A stretch of 64,000 bases of DNA from the NCBI GenBank assembly GCA_964552945.1, contig CAZKIP010000003.1, positions 62,001 through 126,000 on the forward strand. The letters are read 5' to 3'. Below are positions 27,872-36,639 of the stretch, one piece after another. A program made the position numbers and the translations under genes. Position 1 is the stretch's first letter. Every line of letters begins with the position of its first letter. The notes below the pieces were generated by a model that did not search any database, was not told the origin of the DNA, and saw nothing but the letters and a program-made list of their open reading frames with translations. Origin of the DNA: CAZEAB01 sp964552945 (lineage in GTDB: Archaea; Nanobdellota; Nanobdellia; Woesearchaeales; GW2011-AR9).

Positions 27872-28732
27872 TTACCTTAAATTCTCTTTAATGTACTGAA
27901 GAAGTCTGTTTTTAAAATCTATGAATTTAAAGTCAGGAAATTCCTTTTCCACCCTTGAAATATTGAAGACTAAATCTTGCTTTTCTTTATCTACATATTC
28001 AATTAAAACCTCATTATTTAGGCTATTTTTAAGAAATTCAGCAATCTCTTGCATTTGATAACTTTGGCCAGTTGCGACGTTTAGGAGGAGGGTATTTTCA
28101 TTTACAAGCGGCTTATCTTTATCATCAATTATTCTTAAAACAAGATTATACAAATCATCAATATGCACAAAATCTCTTTTATCGTTACCATATAAAGTTA
28201 TTTTTCCATTCAAAGCAGAAGTAAATAGTTTGCTAATAGTACTTCTCCCCTTATCACCATATCCAAAAATACCGGGAAGTCTAAGGATAGATAAGGGTAT
28301 TTTTAGTCTAGAACAGCAGTTACGTAGTATTTTTTCACTTGTTAATTTAGCAATAGCATAATAATTTCTTGGTTCTGGAATCAGTTCTTCAGTAATCTCT
28401 TTGTTATTAACTTCTCCATAAACTTCAATGGTACTTAGAAATATTAATTTTGAGATTGGCTTTTTTTCAATAAAAGAAATTAGGTTATTAACCATTTGTA
28501 AATTCTTTCCCATTACTTCAAAATTATCTTCAACTTGCCTTGTTATGAATGAAGAAAATATGATTACGTCTTCGGGAGTTATGAAAGATAAAGCTCTTTC
28601 TATTGATTCTGGGAATAACAAGTTACATTCTTTTGAAGAAAAACCTCTTACATCAAATTCTTCTTTATTGAACTTTTTTGACAAGGCTTTTCCTATAAAA
28701 CCACTAGCGCCAAGAATGATAATTTTTTTCAT
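27872..28732 (-). CDS. NAD-dependent epimerase/dehydratase (SDR)
   Basis: A 286-residue SDR, slightly short for the extended class. IIILGASGFIGKALSKKF is the cofactor motif, FLSTIEVYGEV precedes the catalytic NYYAIAKL (Tyr-x-x-x-Lys), and RDFVHIDDLYNLV is typical of nucleotide-sugar epimerases and dehydratases. It sits in a minus-strand run with two DegT aminotransferases, suggesting production of the keto sugar they aminate or reduction of an intermediate. Confidence 0.85.
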   Translation of the reverse strand: MKKIIILGASGFIGKALSKKFNKEEFDVRGFSSKECNLLFPESIERALSFITPEDVIIFSSFITRQVEDNFEVMGKNLQMVNNLISFIEKKPISKLIFLSTIEVYGEVNNKEITEELIPEPRNYYAIAKLTSEKILRNCCSRLKIPLSILRLPGIFGYGDKGRSTISKLFTSALNGKITLYGNDKRDFVHIDDLYNLVLRIIDDKDKPLVNENTLLLNVATGQSYQMQEIAEFLKNSLNNEVLIEYVDKEKQDLVFNISRVEKEFPDFKFIDFKNRLLQYIKENLR

Positions 28733-28759
28733 GGTTTATGTAATCGTTTTTTACTTTAT

Positions 28760-29893
28760 TTAATTAATTGCGTCAATGTTATTATTATTATTATAATAAA
28801 AACCTTTAATTTCAGCTATTACCAAATCTATCTGTTCGTTGGTTAGTTCAGGATAAATTGGTAAGCTTAATATTTTTTTTGCTTGATCTTCGGTAACAGG
28901 AAAATCTCCCTCTTTATACCCCAAATAAGATGCACATTGATGAAGATGAATTGGTAATGGGTAATGAATTTTACTTTCTATCCCTCTTTCTAATAAATAT
29001 TCTTGTAATTTATCTCTATTGTCACATTGGACTATAAAGGTGTGGTAAACAGAATATTTGAAATCTTCGTCTTTAGGAACTTTAACAACTTCTTTTAGAC
29101 CTTCTTGATACCTTTTTGATATTTCTAGAATTCTTTTTTCCCAAATTTTGAGGTATTTCATCTTAACATTGACTACCGCAGCTTGAATACAATCCAATCG
29201 AGAATTATAACCCCAAAACTCACTTTCATTTCTATTTTTCAAACCATGATTTCTTAATTTTAACAACTTTTCATACAGCTCTTTGTTATTGGTGGTAATG
29301 GCTCCAGCGTCTCCACCAGCGTTTAGGTTTTTCAAAGGATGGAGACTGAAACAACCAGTGTCTCCAAACGACCCAATCTTTTTTCCAAAATAGGTTGCAC
29401 CTACAGCTTGAGCGGCATCTTCAACCACAAAGAGATTATGTTTTTTTGCAATTTCCATTATTTTATTCATCTCTGCAGGTTTACCAGTTAAATGAACAGG
29501 GAGGATAGCCTTAGTTTTTTCAGTAATAGCATTTTCAATTAAATCTGGGTTAATATTGAAATCTTCTCTAACATCAACAAAAACTGGTTTGGCTCCAATA
29601 AGTCCGATAGCTCCGGCAGTTGCAATAAATGAGTTAGGGACAGTGATAACTTCATCCCCTTCTTTAATACCAAGAGCTTTCAAGGAAAGAACGATTGCAT
29701 CAGTTCCATTGGCAACTCCTATAGCATATTTAGTTTCACACAGAAGAGCAAAATCTCTTTCAAATTCTTGTAGTTCTTTTCCTAAAACAAAATTTCCTGT
29801 TTCCAGCACTATAGAGATTCTAGAATTAATTTCCTCTTTAAGAGAATTAAATTGCAAAGGTAAATTAACATATTTTACTTTAATTTGATTCAT
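28760..29893 (-). CDS. DegT/DnrJ/EryC1 sugar aminotransferase (paralogue A)
   Basis: A 377-residue PLP-dependent sugar aminotransferase. YAIGVANGTDAIVLSLKALG, FVVEDAAQAVGATYFGKK and SLHPLKNLNAGGDAGAI, with the Schiff-base Lys, are canonical. It transaminates an NDP-keto sugar, usually with glutamate. It overlaps the upstream paralogue by 14 nt and is clearly homologous to it along its length, so the pair arose by duplication and then diverged. Confidence 0.9.
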   Translation of the reverse strand: MNQIKVKYVNLPLQFNSLKEEINSRISIVLETGNFVLGKELQEFERDFALLCETKYAIGVANGTDAIVLSLKALGIKEGDEVITVPNSFIATAGAIGLIGAKPVFVDVREDFNINPDLIENAITEKTKAILPVHLTGKPAEMNKIMEIAKKHNLFVVEDAAQAVGATYFGKKIGSFGDTGCFSLHPLKNLNAGGDAGAITTNNKELYEKLLKLRNHGLKNRNESEFWGYNSRLDCIQAAVVNVKMKYLKIWEKRILEISKRYQEGLKEVVKVPKDEDFKYSVYHTFIVQCDNRDKLQEYLLERGIESKIHYPLPIHLHQCASYLGYKEGDFPVTEDQAKKILSLPIYPELTNEQIDLVIAEIKGFYYNNNNNIDAIN

Positions 29894-30986
29894 TGTAAAA
29901 CCCTTTTACTTTTTCAATTACAAATTTTATTTTTTCTTCAGAAAGATGTTGATGAACTGGAAGAGAAATTATATTTTTACAAAAGTATTCTGCTTGTGGA
30001 AAATCTCCTTCTTTGTAACCAAGATAATTACTTGCTTCTTGAAGATGCATGGGTATGGGATAATGAATTTTTGCATCTACCCCCTTTTTTATTAAGTAAT
30101 CAAGTAATTGGTCTCTATTTTTTGCAAAAATGGTGTAATTGTGATAAACAGATTTAACTTCTTTATTTCTTGGTGGAATAACAATCTCTGAAATTTTTGA
30201 AAGTTCTTCATCATAAAGATTTGCATTTCTTATTTTTGTTTGAATAATCCAATCAAAATCTTTTATCAAATGATTTCCTACAACCGCATGTAAGGGATCA
30301 AGTCTGCTATTGAAAGCATAGAATTGGCATTCGTCTCTGTTAACTAATCCGTGGTTTCTTAAAAGAAGAAGTTTATCTTTCAATTCCTCCGAATCGGTGG
30401 TTATGATTCCACCATCTCCCCAAACATTTATTGGTTTAAGAGGATGAAGACTGAAGCAACCGGTGTTTCCAAAAGAACCTGCTCTTTTTTCTCTTATTTG
30501 AGCACCCATGGCCATGCAAGCATCTTCAACAACAAAGAGGTTATGTTTTTGAGCAATTTCATTAATTCGATCCATATTTGCGGGACAACCATGCCAATGA
30601 ACAGGAAGGATTGCTTTTGTTTTTGGTGTTATGGCTTGTTCGATAAGATCTGGGTTGATTAGATTATCTACTCCCACATCAACAAAAACCGGTTTAGCTC
30701 CAACTGTTGCAATTGCCCCAATTGTAGCAAAAAAAGTGTTAGGAGTGGTGATGACTTCGTCTCCTTCTTTAATGCCTAAAGCGATTAGAGATAACCTTAT
30801 AGCATCGGTTCCAGAACCAACGCCTATAGCATATTTGGTTTGACAAATTTGCGCAAATTTCAGTTCAAAATCTCTCATTGGTTTTCCTAAAGTAAAATCT
30901 CCAGAAAAAACTAGTTTCTTAATATCTTCCAGAATTGGGTCTGGGTTGCTGAATTGTTCAGATAAATATGAGTAGCCGATTTCCAT
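29880..30986 (-). CDS. DegT/DnrJ/EryC1 sugar aminotransferase (paralogue B)
   Basis: A 368-residue enzyme of the same family: YAIGVGSGTDAIRLSLIALG, FVVEDACMAMGAQIREKR, and SLHPLKPINVWGDGGII with the catalytic Lys. Differences from its neighbour around the active site (Cys-Met-Ala versus Gln-Ala-Val, Pro-Ile-Asn-Val-Trp versus Asn-Leu-Asn-Ala-Gly) suggest a different keto-sugar substrate or sequential aminations. It is first in its minus-strand operon, facing the SDR-SDR gene across a shared promoter region. Confidence 0.9.
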   Translation of the reverse strand: MEIGYSYLSEQFSNPDPILEDIKKLVFSGDFTLGKPMRDFELKFAQICQTKYAIGVGSGTDAIRLSLIALGIKEGDEVITTPNTFFATIGAIATVGAKPVFVDVGVDNLINPDLIEQAITPKTKAILPVHWHGCPANMDRINEIAQKHNLFVVEDACMAMGAQIREKRAGSFGNTGCFSLHPLKPINVWGDGGIITTDSEELKDKLLLLRNHGLVNRDECQFYAFNSRLDPLHAVVGNHLIKDFDWIIQTKIRNANLYDEELSKISEIVIPPRNKEVKSVYHNYTIFAKNRDQLLDYLIKKGVDAKIHYPIPMHLQEASNYLGYKEGDFPQAEYFCKNIISLPVHQHLSEEKIKFVIEKVKGFYNESN

Positions 30987-31128
30987 TTTTGTTGTTTTGA
31001 TTTTAAGTCTATTCTTTAATAACTTTTAAATATCTCCTCTTTGCATTTTTTTAGATATTTGGCTCTTTTTAAGGTATATTGAGCCATATCTCTTAGAGAT
31101 GTTTCAAATTGGATGGTTTAAATAATTA
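30987..31128. promoter_or_regulatory. Divergent promoter region with inverted repeat
   Basis: This region separates the minus-strand aminotransferase operon from the plus-strand SDR-SDR operon. An inverted repeat pairs AGATATTTGGCTC (31053-31065) with GAGCCATATCT (31081-31091) around an AT-rich, TATA-like centre. ATCTC-TTA-GAGAT at 31088-31100 can form a second, overlapping hairpin. This could be an operator for the two operons. Confidence 0.4.
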
Positions 31129-33207
31129 ATGAAAAAAGCAATCATTACGGGAGGAGCAGGTTTTATTGGTTCGCATTTAGTAGAATTGCTTCTAAACAAG
31201 GGTTTTTTTGTTGTAGCTATAGATGATATGTCCAATGGGCAGTTAGATAATGTTGAAATTTTTAAAAATAATCCAAACTATGATTTTAAAAGGATAAATC
31301 TGTCCCAGCCATTTGATGATTTACTTTTTGAAAATACGGATTATGTTTTTCATCTAGCAGCTTTAGCAGATATCGTTCCTTCTATTGAAGAACCTCTCAA
31401 ATATCATCAAGCTAATGTAACAGCAACCATAAGAGTTTTAGAAGCTTGTAGGAAACATAAGGTTAAGAAATTTGTTTATAGTGCTTCTTCTTCATGTTAT
31501 GGAATTCCAGAAGTTTATCCAACTCCTGAATCAGCAAAAATAAATTGTGAATATCCTTATGCTTTCACAAAGTATGTTGCTGAGGAATATGTTCTTTTTT
31601 GGGGTAAGTTGTATGACATGCCAGTAATTTCATTAAGATATTTCAATGCATTTGGTACTAGGGCAAGAACCAATGGGACTTATGGAGCAGTATTCAAAGT
31701 TTTTTTATCACAAAAATTACATGAGAAACCATTGACAATTGTTGGCGATGGTGAACAGACAAGAGATTTCACTTACGTATCAGATATCGCTAGAGCAAAT
31801 CTAATGGCTGCAGAGTCCGATTTAAATGGAGAAATAATTAATATTGGAACAGGGAAAACTTATTCTGTAAATTATCTTGCGAATCTTATTGGAGGGCCTA
31901 CAGTAACAATCCCTAAAAGGCCGGGTGAACCAGATTCAACCCATGCAGAAATTTCAAGAGCTAAAGAGTTATTGGGTTGGGAACCACAAGTTTCTTTTGA
32001 AGAAGGTGTTAAGATAATGTTGGATAATATTGATTATTGGAAAGATGCTCCTTTATGGGATGAGAAATCAATTGAAGAAGCTACAAAATCATGGTTTAAA
32101 TATTTAGGAAAAGAAAAGGATGGTAATAAAATGGAAAATAATACTGAAGTGAGTTATTCTAATACAAACAATACAAACAATACCCCTATTAATGAAAATA
32201 ATAATGAAGAAAGAATTTTAGTTACTGGTGGAGCAGGATATGTTGGTTCCGTTCTTGTACCTTCTCTTTTACAAAAAGGTCACAAGGTAACAGTTTTAGA
32301 TACTTTTTGGTTTTGGAAATCTGTAGAAGAGTATTTGAAAGAGTTGAACCTTGAGAATCACCCTAACTTAGCTGTTGTTAAGGGAGATTTAAGAAATAAA
32401 GAGGATATCAAAAAATCTTTGGAAGGTGTAAAAACCGTAATTCATTTAGCTTGCATTTCAAATGATCCAAGTTCAGAATTAAATGCTGAGTATACTCATT
32501 CCGTAAATTATGATGGTTCAATAAATTTAATTGATTTATCTAAAGAAGTAGGTGTTAAAAGATTCATATATGCTTCTTCAAGCAGTGTTTATGGAATTAA
32601 GGATGAACCAAATGTATCTGAAGATCTTGAATTAGAACCATTAACTCAATACTCAAAATTGAAAGTTGAAATTGAACATTATTTACTTTACAAAATTGAC
32701 GAGGCCTTTAAGGGAGTTATTGTAAGGCCTTCAACAGTTTGTGGGTATTCTCCTAGACAGAGGTTAGATGTCGTGGTTAATATTCTAACTAATTTTGCTT
32801 ACAACAAAGGTAAAATAAAGGTTTTTGGTGGTAATCAATTAAGGCCAAACATCCACATTAAGGATATGGTAAGGGTTTATGAACTTCTTTTGGAAGCACC
32901 AATAGAAAAGATAAATAAAAAAACATATAATGCAGGATACGAAAATCTAAAAGTGCTTGAAATTGCAAATTTGGTGAAAAGTGTTATTGGTGATGTAGCA
33001 GTTGATATTGAACCAAGCGATGATCCTCGTTCATACCACGTTTGCTCACAAAAAATTGCTGATGAATTAGGCTTTGAAACAAAATTTACTGTAATGGATG
33101 CTATTGCAGATCTTAAAGAGGCTTTTGCAGCTGGAAAATTACAAAATCTTGATGAAGATCATTATTTTAATGTTAAAACTATGAAAAGGGTTATTGAAAA
33201 TGGATAA
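31129..33207 (+). CDS. Fusion of two nucleotide-sugar SDR epimerase/dehydratases
   Basis: A 692-residue protein with two full extended-SDR domains. Domain 1 (about 1-310) has AIITGGAGFIGSHLVELL, YSASSSCYGIP and YAFTK, like UDP-glucose 4-epimerases. A low-complexity Asn/Thr/Glu linker (about 335-362) leads to domain 2 with ILVTGGAGYVGSVLV, YASSSSVYGI and YSKLK. The domains differ in sequence, so this is a fusion rather than a recent duplication and probably carries out two steps. An ATG within the linker (about 32151) could in principle start domain 2 separately. The next gene overlaps its stop. Confidence 0.88.
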   Translation: MKKAIITGGAGFIGSHLVELLLNKGFFVVAIDDMSNGQLDNVEIFKNNPNYDFKRINLSQPFDDLLFENTDYVFHLAALADIVPSIEEPLKYHQANVTATIRVLEACRKHKVKKFVYSASSSCYGIPEVYPTPESAKINCEYPYAFTKYVAEEYVLFWGKLYDMPVISLRYFNAFGTRARTNGTYGAVFKVFLSQKLHEKPLTIVGDGEQTRDFTYVSDIARANLMAAESDLNGEIINIGTGKTYSVNYLANLIGGPTVTIPKRPGEPDSTHAEISRAKELLGWEPQVSFEEGVKIMLDNIDYWKDAPLWDEKSIEEATKSWFKYLGKEKDGNKMENNTEVSYSNTNNTNNTPINENNNEERILVTGGAGYVGSVLVPSLLQKGHKVTVLDTFWFWKSVEEYLKELNLENHPNLAVVKGDLRNKEDIKKSLEGVKTVIHLACISNDPSSELNAEYTHSVNYDGSINLIDLSKEVGVKRFIYASSSSVYGIKDEPNVSEDLELEPLTQYSKLKVEIEHYLLYKIDEAFKGVIVRPSTVCGYSPRQRLDVVVNILTNFAYNKGKIKVFGGNQLRPNIHIKDMVRVYELLLEAPIEKINKKTYNAGYENLKVLEIANLVKSVIGDVAVDIEPSDDPRSYHVCSQKIADELGFETKFTVMDAIADLKEAFAAGKLQNLDEDHYFNVKTMKRVIENG

Positions 33208-34165
33208 AAACACAATTATTTCGTTGTTGAGAGAAATGTTATATGTTCGTTTGGTAGAGGAAAGAGTTTGTAACCTTTACCCAGAACAGGAGATGAGGTG
33301 TCCGGTACATATTTCAATTGGTCAAGAAGCTACCGCCGTTGGAGTTTGTGCAAACCTTTCTGATGAGGATTGGGTATTTAGTAACCACCGTGGTCACGGT
33401 CATTATCTTGCAAAAAAGGGAGATTTGAAAAAGTTTTTCGCTGAATTGTATGGGAAGGAAACTGGTTGTGCAAAAGGTAAGGGTGGTTCCATGCATTTGG
33501 TGGATATACCTAAAGGGTTCATTGCAGCAACAGCGATTGTTTCAAGTACGGTTCCTGTATCTGTTGGTTCTGCACTTAGTTTTTCAATGAAAAATTCTAA
33601 TCAGGTTTCAACTATTTTCATGGGTGATGCTTCTACAGAGGAAGGGGTTTTTCATGAAAGTATGAATTTTGCAAAATTAAAAAATCTTCCTGTATTGTTC
33701 TTTTGTGAGAATAATTTTTATTCAGTGTATTCTCCTTTATCAGTAAGACAACCTCCACGGGGAATAATTGATATTGCTAAGGCACATGGTTTAGATTGTT
33801 ACACTGTTGATGGGAACGATGTTATTGATGTCTATGAAACTTGTAAGGTTGCAATTGAAAAAATGAGACTTGGGGGCGGGCCAGCATTTATTGAAGGTTA
33901 CACCTATCGTTGGCGTGAGCATTGTGGTCCAAATTATGATAATGATCTTGGTTATCGTTCAGAAGAAGAATTTGAACATTGGAAAAAGAAAGATCCTCTT
34001 GAGCGTTTGAAGAGAAAAATTATGGATGAGAACATTCTTACAGCGTTTGAAATTGTAACAATGGAAAATGAAATCAATAAACAAATAGATGAGGCAGTAA
34101 GTTTTGCTAAAGCAAGTTCATTCCCTTCTAAGGAAGAGTTAGACAAACATATTTATGCTGATTAA
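33200..34165 (+). CDS. TPP-dependent E1 alpha-like subunit
   Basis: A 321-residue protein related to the alpha subunit of pyruvate/acetoin/branched-chain dehydrogenase E1. The TPP-binding motif is MGDASTEEGVFHESM followed by FFCENN, and SNHRGHGHYLAKKGD and GKGGSMH are typical. With the beta subunit directly downstream it would form a heterotetramer that activates an alpha-keto acid or ketose on TPP. No lipoyl E2 or E3 gene is present, so a sugar-modifying or transketolase-like role is more likely here. The ATG at 33200 overlaps the previous stop by eight bases; a TTG at 33194 is less likely. Confidence 0.85.
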   Translation: MDKNTIISLLREMLYVRLVEERVCNLYPEQEMRCPVHISIGQEATAVGVCANLSDEDWVFSNHRGHGHYLAKKGDLKKFFAELYGKETGCAKGKGGSMHLVDIPKGFIAATAIVSSTVPVSVGSALSFSMKNSNQVSTIFMGDASTEEGVFHESMNFAKLKNLPVLFFCENNFYSVYSPLSVRQPPRGIIDIAKAHGLDCYTVDGNDVIDVYETCKVAIEKMRLGGGPAFIEGYTYRWREHCGPNYDNDLGYRSEEEFEHWKKKDPLERLKRKIMDENILTAFEIVTMENEINKQIDEAVSFAKASSFPSKEELDKHIYAD

Positions 34166-35339
34166 TAAAATGGAAGAAACAAATAATTTTGGAAATATTG
34201 AATCTGTTGAAAAAGTTCAAAATACACCCTATGTTGAAGTGGTCGAGAATTCAGTAAAAGTTGATAATGTGGCAAATGTAAATGCTAGAAGACAACTTAA
34301 ATTCTGTGAAGCATTAAGGGAAGCTACAGATCAATGTATGGAAGAAGATGAATCGGTTTTCATTATTGGGGAAGGAGTTCCTGATCCAAAAGGAATCTTT
34401 GGAACTACCAAAGGTTTGCAAGAGAAGTATGGGAAGAAAAGAGTAATGGATATGCCTCTTTCTGAAAATGCTCTTACGGGAGTATGTGTTGGCGCAGCAA
34501 TAAATGGGATGCGGCCAATTTTGACACATCAAAGATTAGATTTCACTTTATTATCTTTTGATCAAATAATAAATATTGCTGCTAAATGGCATTATATGTT
34601 TGGTGGACAATTTAAAGTTCCTTTAGTTATTAGGATGATTATTGGAAGAGGCTGGGGACAGGGAGCGCAACATTCTCAGAATTTACAAGCTTTGTTCGCT
34701 CACATTCCTGGATTGAAGGTTGTAATGCCAACCACTGCACATGATGCAAAAGGATTGCTTATTGCTAGTATTAAGGATAACAACCCTGTTATGTTTATTG
34801 AACATCGTTGGCTTTTCAATTTGGTTGATTATGTTCCTGAAGAAAAATATACTATTCCAATTGGTGTTGGAAAAGTAGTTCGAGAAGGTACTGACCTTAC
34901 CATCGCTGCAACTTCTTATATGGTTGTTGAAGCTATTAAAACCGCAGATTACCTCAAAGAGAAAGGTATTTCGGTAGAGGTTATTGATATTAGAACCTTG
35001 AGGCCTTTTGACGATTCTTTGATTATTCAATCAGTCAAAAAGACAGGTAAACTTTTAGTTGCAGACACTGGTTATTATACAGGTGGTTTTGCTGGGGAAG
35101 TTGTTTCAAGAGTTTCTGAGAAAGCATTCTCTTCTTTAACAGTCCCTCCTCAAAGAATTACTTTGCCAGACATTCCAACTCCAACAAGTCCTGGTTTGAC
35201 CAAATATTATTATCCACACTATCAAGAAATGATTAGGAAAGTTCTTTCAATGTTGGGGAGAGAAGATATTACATTGTTTTTCCAAGATGAAACGATTCCT
35301 TTAGATGTTCCAGACAAATCTTTTACAGGGCCTTTTTAA
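34155..35339 (+). CDS. TPP-dependent E1 beta-like subunit
   Basis: A 394-residue partner of the preceding alpha subunit. After about 45 acidic N-terminal residues absent from typical E1 beta proteins comes the pyrimidine-binding transketolase domain (ALREATDQCMEEDESVFIIGEG, DMPLSENALTGVCVGAAING) and then the C-terminal domain (VEVIDIRTLRPFDDSLI, TGYYTGGFAGEVVSRV). It overlaps the alpha gene by 11 nt and the nucleotidyltransferase-HAD gene by one base. An ATG at 34170 is an alternative start. Confidence 0.85.
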   Translation: MLINKMEETNNFGNIESVEKVQNTPYVEVVENSVKVDNVANVNARRQLKFCEALREATDQCMEEDESVFIIGEGVPDPKGIFGTTKGLQEKYGKKRVMDMPLSENALTGVCVGAAINGMRPILTHQRLDFTLLSFDQIINIAAKWHYMFGGQFKVPLVIRMIIGRGWGQGAQHSQNLQALFAHIPGLKVVMPTTAHDAKGLLIASIKDNNPVMFIEHRWLFNLVDYVPEEKYTIPIGVGKVVREGTDLTIAATSYMVVEAIKTADYLKEKGISVEVIDIRTLRPFDDSLIIQSVKKTGKLLVADTGYYTGGFAGEVVSRVSEKAFSSLTVPPQRITLPDIPTPTSPGLTKYYYPHYQEMIRKVLSMLGREDITLFFQDETIPLDVPDKSFTGPF

Positions 35340-36406
35340 TGATACCAGTAAATAAAATTGAACAGTACACTCTCTCTTCTATTCTTAGTTTTAGTGATGC
35401 CAAGGAATTAATCTCAAAATTGAAGTCTGAGGGGAAGAAGGTTGGTTTATGCCATGGTGGATTCGACATGCTTCATCCCGGCCATATGAAACATTTTGAA
35501 ATGTCTGGGAAGGAGTGTGATGTTCTAATAGTTTCCCTTACTGCAGATAGATTTATTCCATCTAGGAAGGGAGATGGACGTCCCGTTTATAATGAGAAAT
35601 TACGGGCATATTCTGTTGCTGCTATTAAATGGGTAGATTATGTTGTAGTGTCTGATTTTGCTAAAGGTGTCGAAGTCATCGAATATTTAAAACCCTCTTA
35701 TTACATTAAAGGACCCGATTTCATTCACAAAACTACTCCGGGAATTACTTCTGAAAGAGTTGCAATTTCTAAAGTTGGAGGAGAGATGAGATATACAACC
35801 GAACCACCAATGTCTACCACTAAAATAATTGAATATGTTAAGAATGAGATTAAGGCGAAGAAAGTTTTGATTGCTATTGATAGAGATGGAACTTTAATTG
35901 AAAATAATGATTTTTTAGGTCGAGAAGATAACTGGGCGGAAGAGTTTAAGTTGAATAAACCAGTAGTTGATTATTTGTCAGCATTACAAACAAAATATAG
36001 GACCACTAAAGTTGTTGTAACCAATCAAGCGGGTGTTGCTAGAGGTTATTTTGGTTGTGGAAGAGTGGAAGAGATTAATAAGAAAGTTGAAGAAGGGTTG
36101 AGCTCTAAGGGTATTAAAATAGATAGTTGGCAATATTGTCCTGACGTAGATTCGGTTTATGCCAAAGCAATGGAAGGCAAGTTATCTTTTGATAGTAATT
36201 TTGTTAAAGATGTTACCAGAAGAAAACCTCATACAACAATGGTTGAAGATGCCTTGCAAGAATTGGGGTTTAAGAAGGAAGATTTTGATAAGATTGTTGT
36301 TCTTGGTGATAGACATGAAGATGGTGAGTTGGCAGGAAACTTAGGTGCTATTTTTATTGATGTTAATGACAAGAGTTATGAAGAATTGATTAAGGAATTT
36401 AGCTAA
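35339..36406 (+). CDS. Fusion: HldE/RfaE2-type nucleotidyltransferase + GmhB-like HAD phosphatase
   Basis: A 355-residue protein. Residues about 20-165 are a cytidylyltransferase-fold nucleotidyltransferase with GGFDMLHPGHMKHF (His-x-Gly-His at 46-49), like the HldE C-terminal domain. Residues about 175-355 are a HAD phosphatase with AIDRDGTLIE (177-186), VVVTNQAGVARGYF and VVLGDRHEDGELAGN, like GmhB. The zinc-binding cysteine cluster usual in GmhB is not apparent. With PfkB-SIS this gives isomerase, kinase, phosphatase and nucleotidyltransferase: a complete heptose-like activation set in two proteins. The start shares one base with the preceding stop. Confidence 0.87.
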   Translation: MIPVNKIEQYTLSSILSFSDAKELISKLKSEGKKVGLCHGGFDMLHPGHMKHFEMSGKECDVLIVSLTADRFIPSRKGDGRPVYNEKLRAYSVAAIKWVDYVVVSDFAKGVEVIEYLKPSYYIKGPDFIHKTTPGITSERVAISKVGGEMRYTTEPPMSTTKIIEYVKNEIKAKKVLIAIDRDGTLIENNDFLGREDNWAEEFKLNKPVVDYLSALQTKYRTTKVVVTNQAGVARGYFGCGRVEEINKKVEEGLSSKGIKIDSWQYCPDVDSVYAKAMEGKLSFDSNFVKDVTRRKPHTTMVEDALQELGFKKEDFDKIVVLGDRHEDGELAGNLGAIFIDVNDKSYEELIKEFS

Positions 36407-36627
36407 CTTCTTGATTTATACCATTCTTTAGCCAACATGGCAATTGGTAGAGTTATTGCTAATGCCGCTGTATAGTATAAAACAGTTTCACTTGTTCCAT
36501 AATTGGACATATTTTCTATATAAGAATCATTGGTTGGTTTCAGCAAAGGATGAGTTACCACATTTAAACCATAAGCAACTCCTGTAATACCTAATGTATC
36601 CATAATGATTTCTTTTATTGATTTCAT
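36403..36627 (-). CDS. Small membrane protein, unknown
   Basis: A 74-residue protein with one strong membrane span near residues 48-66 (ETVLYYTAALAITLPIAML) ending in a basic tail. I do not recognise the family. It converges with the nucleotidyltransferase-HAD gene, overlapping by four bases, and lies downstream of an unknown soluble protein on the same strand. Confidence 0.5.
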   Translation of the reverse strand: MKSIKEIIMDTLGITGVAYGLNVVTHPLLKPTNDSYIENMSNYGTSETVLYYTAALAITLPIAMLAKEWYKSRS

Positions 36628-36639
36628 TTTAGTTGGGTC

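Noticed and set aside
28778..28800. ATT/TTA-rich microsatellite-like run at the 3-prime end of an aminotransferase gene
   Set aside because: It encodes an Asn-rich tail and is ordinary for AT-rich DNA.
33200..35339. A genuine pyruvate dehydrogenase complex
   Set aside because: Only E1 subunits are present; no E2/E3 gene is near, and the neighbours are sugar enzymes.
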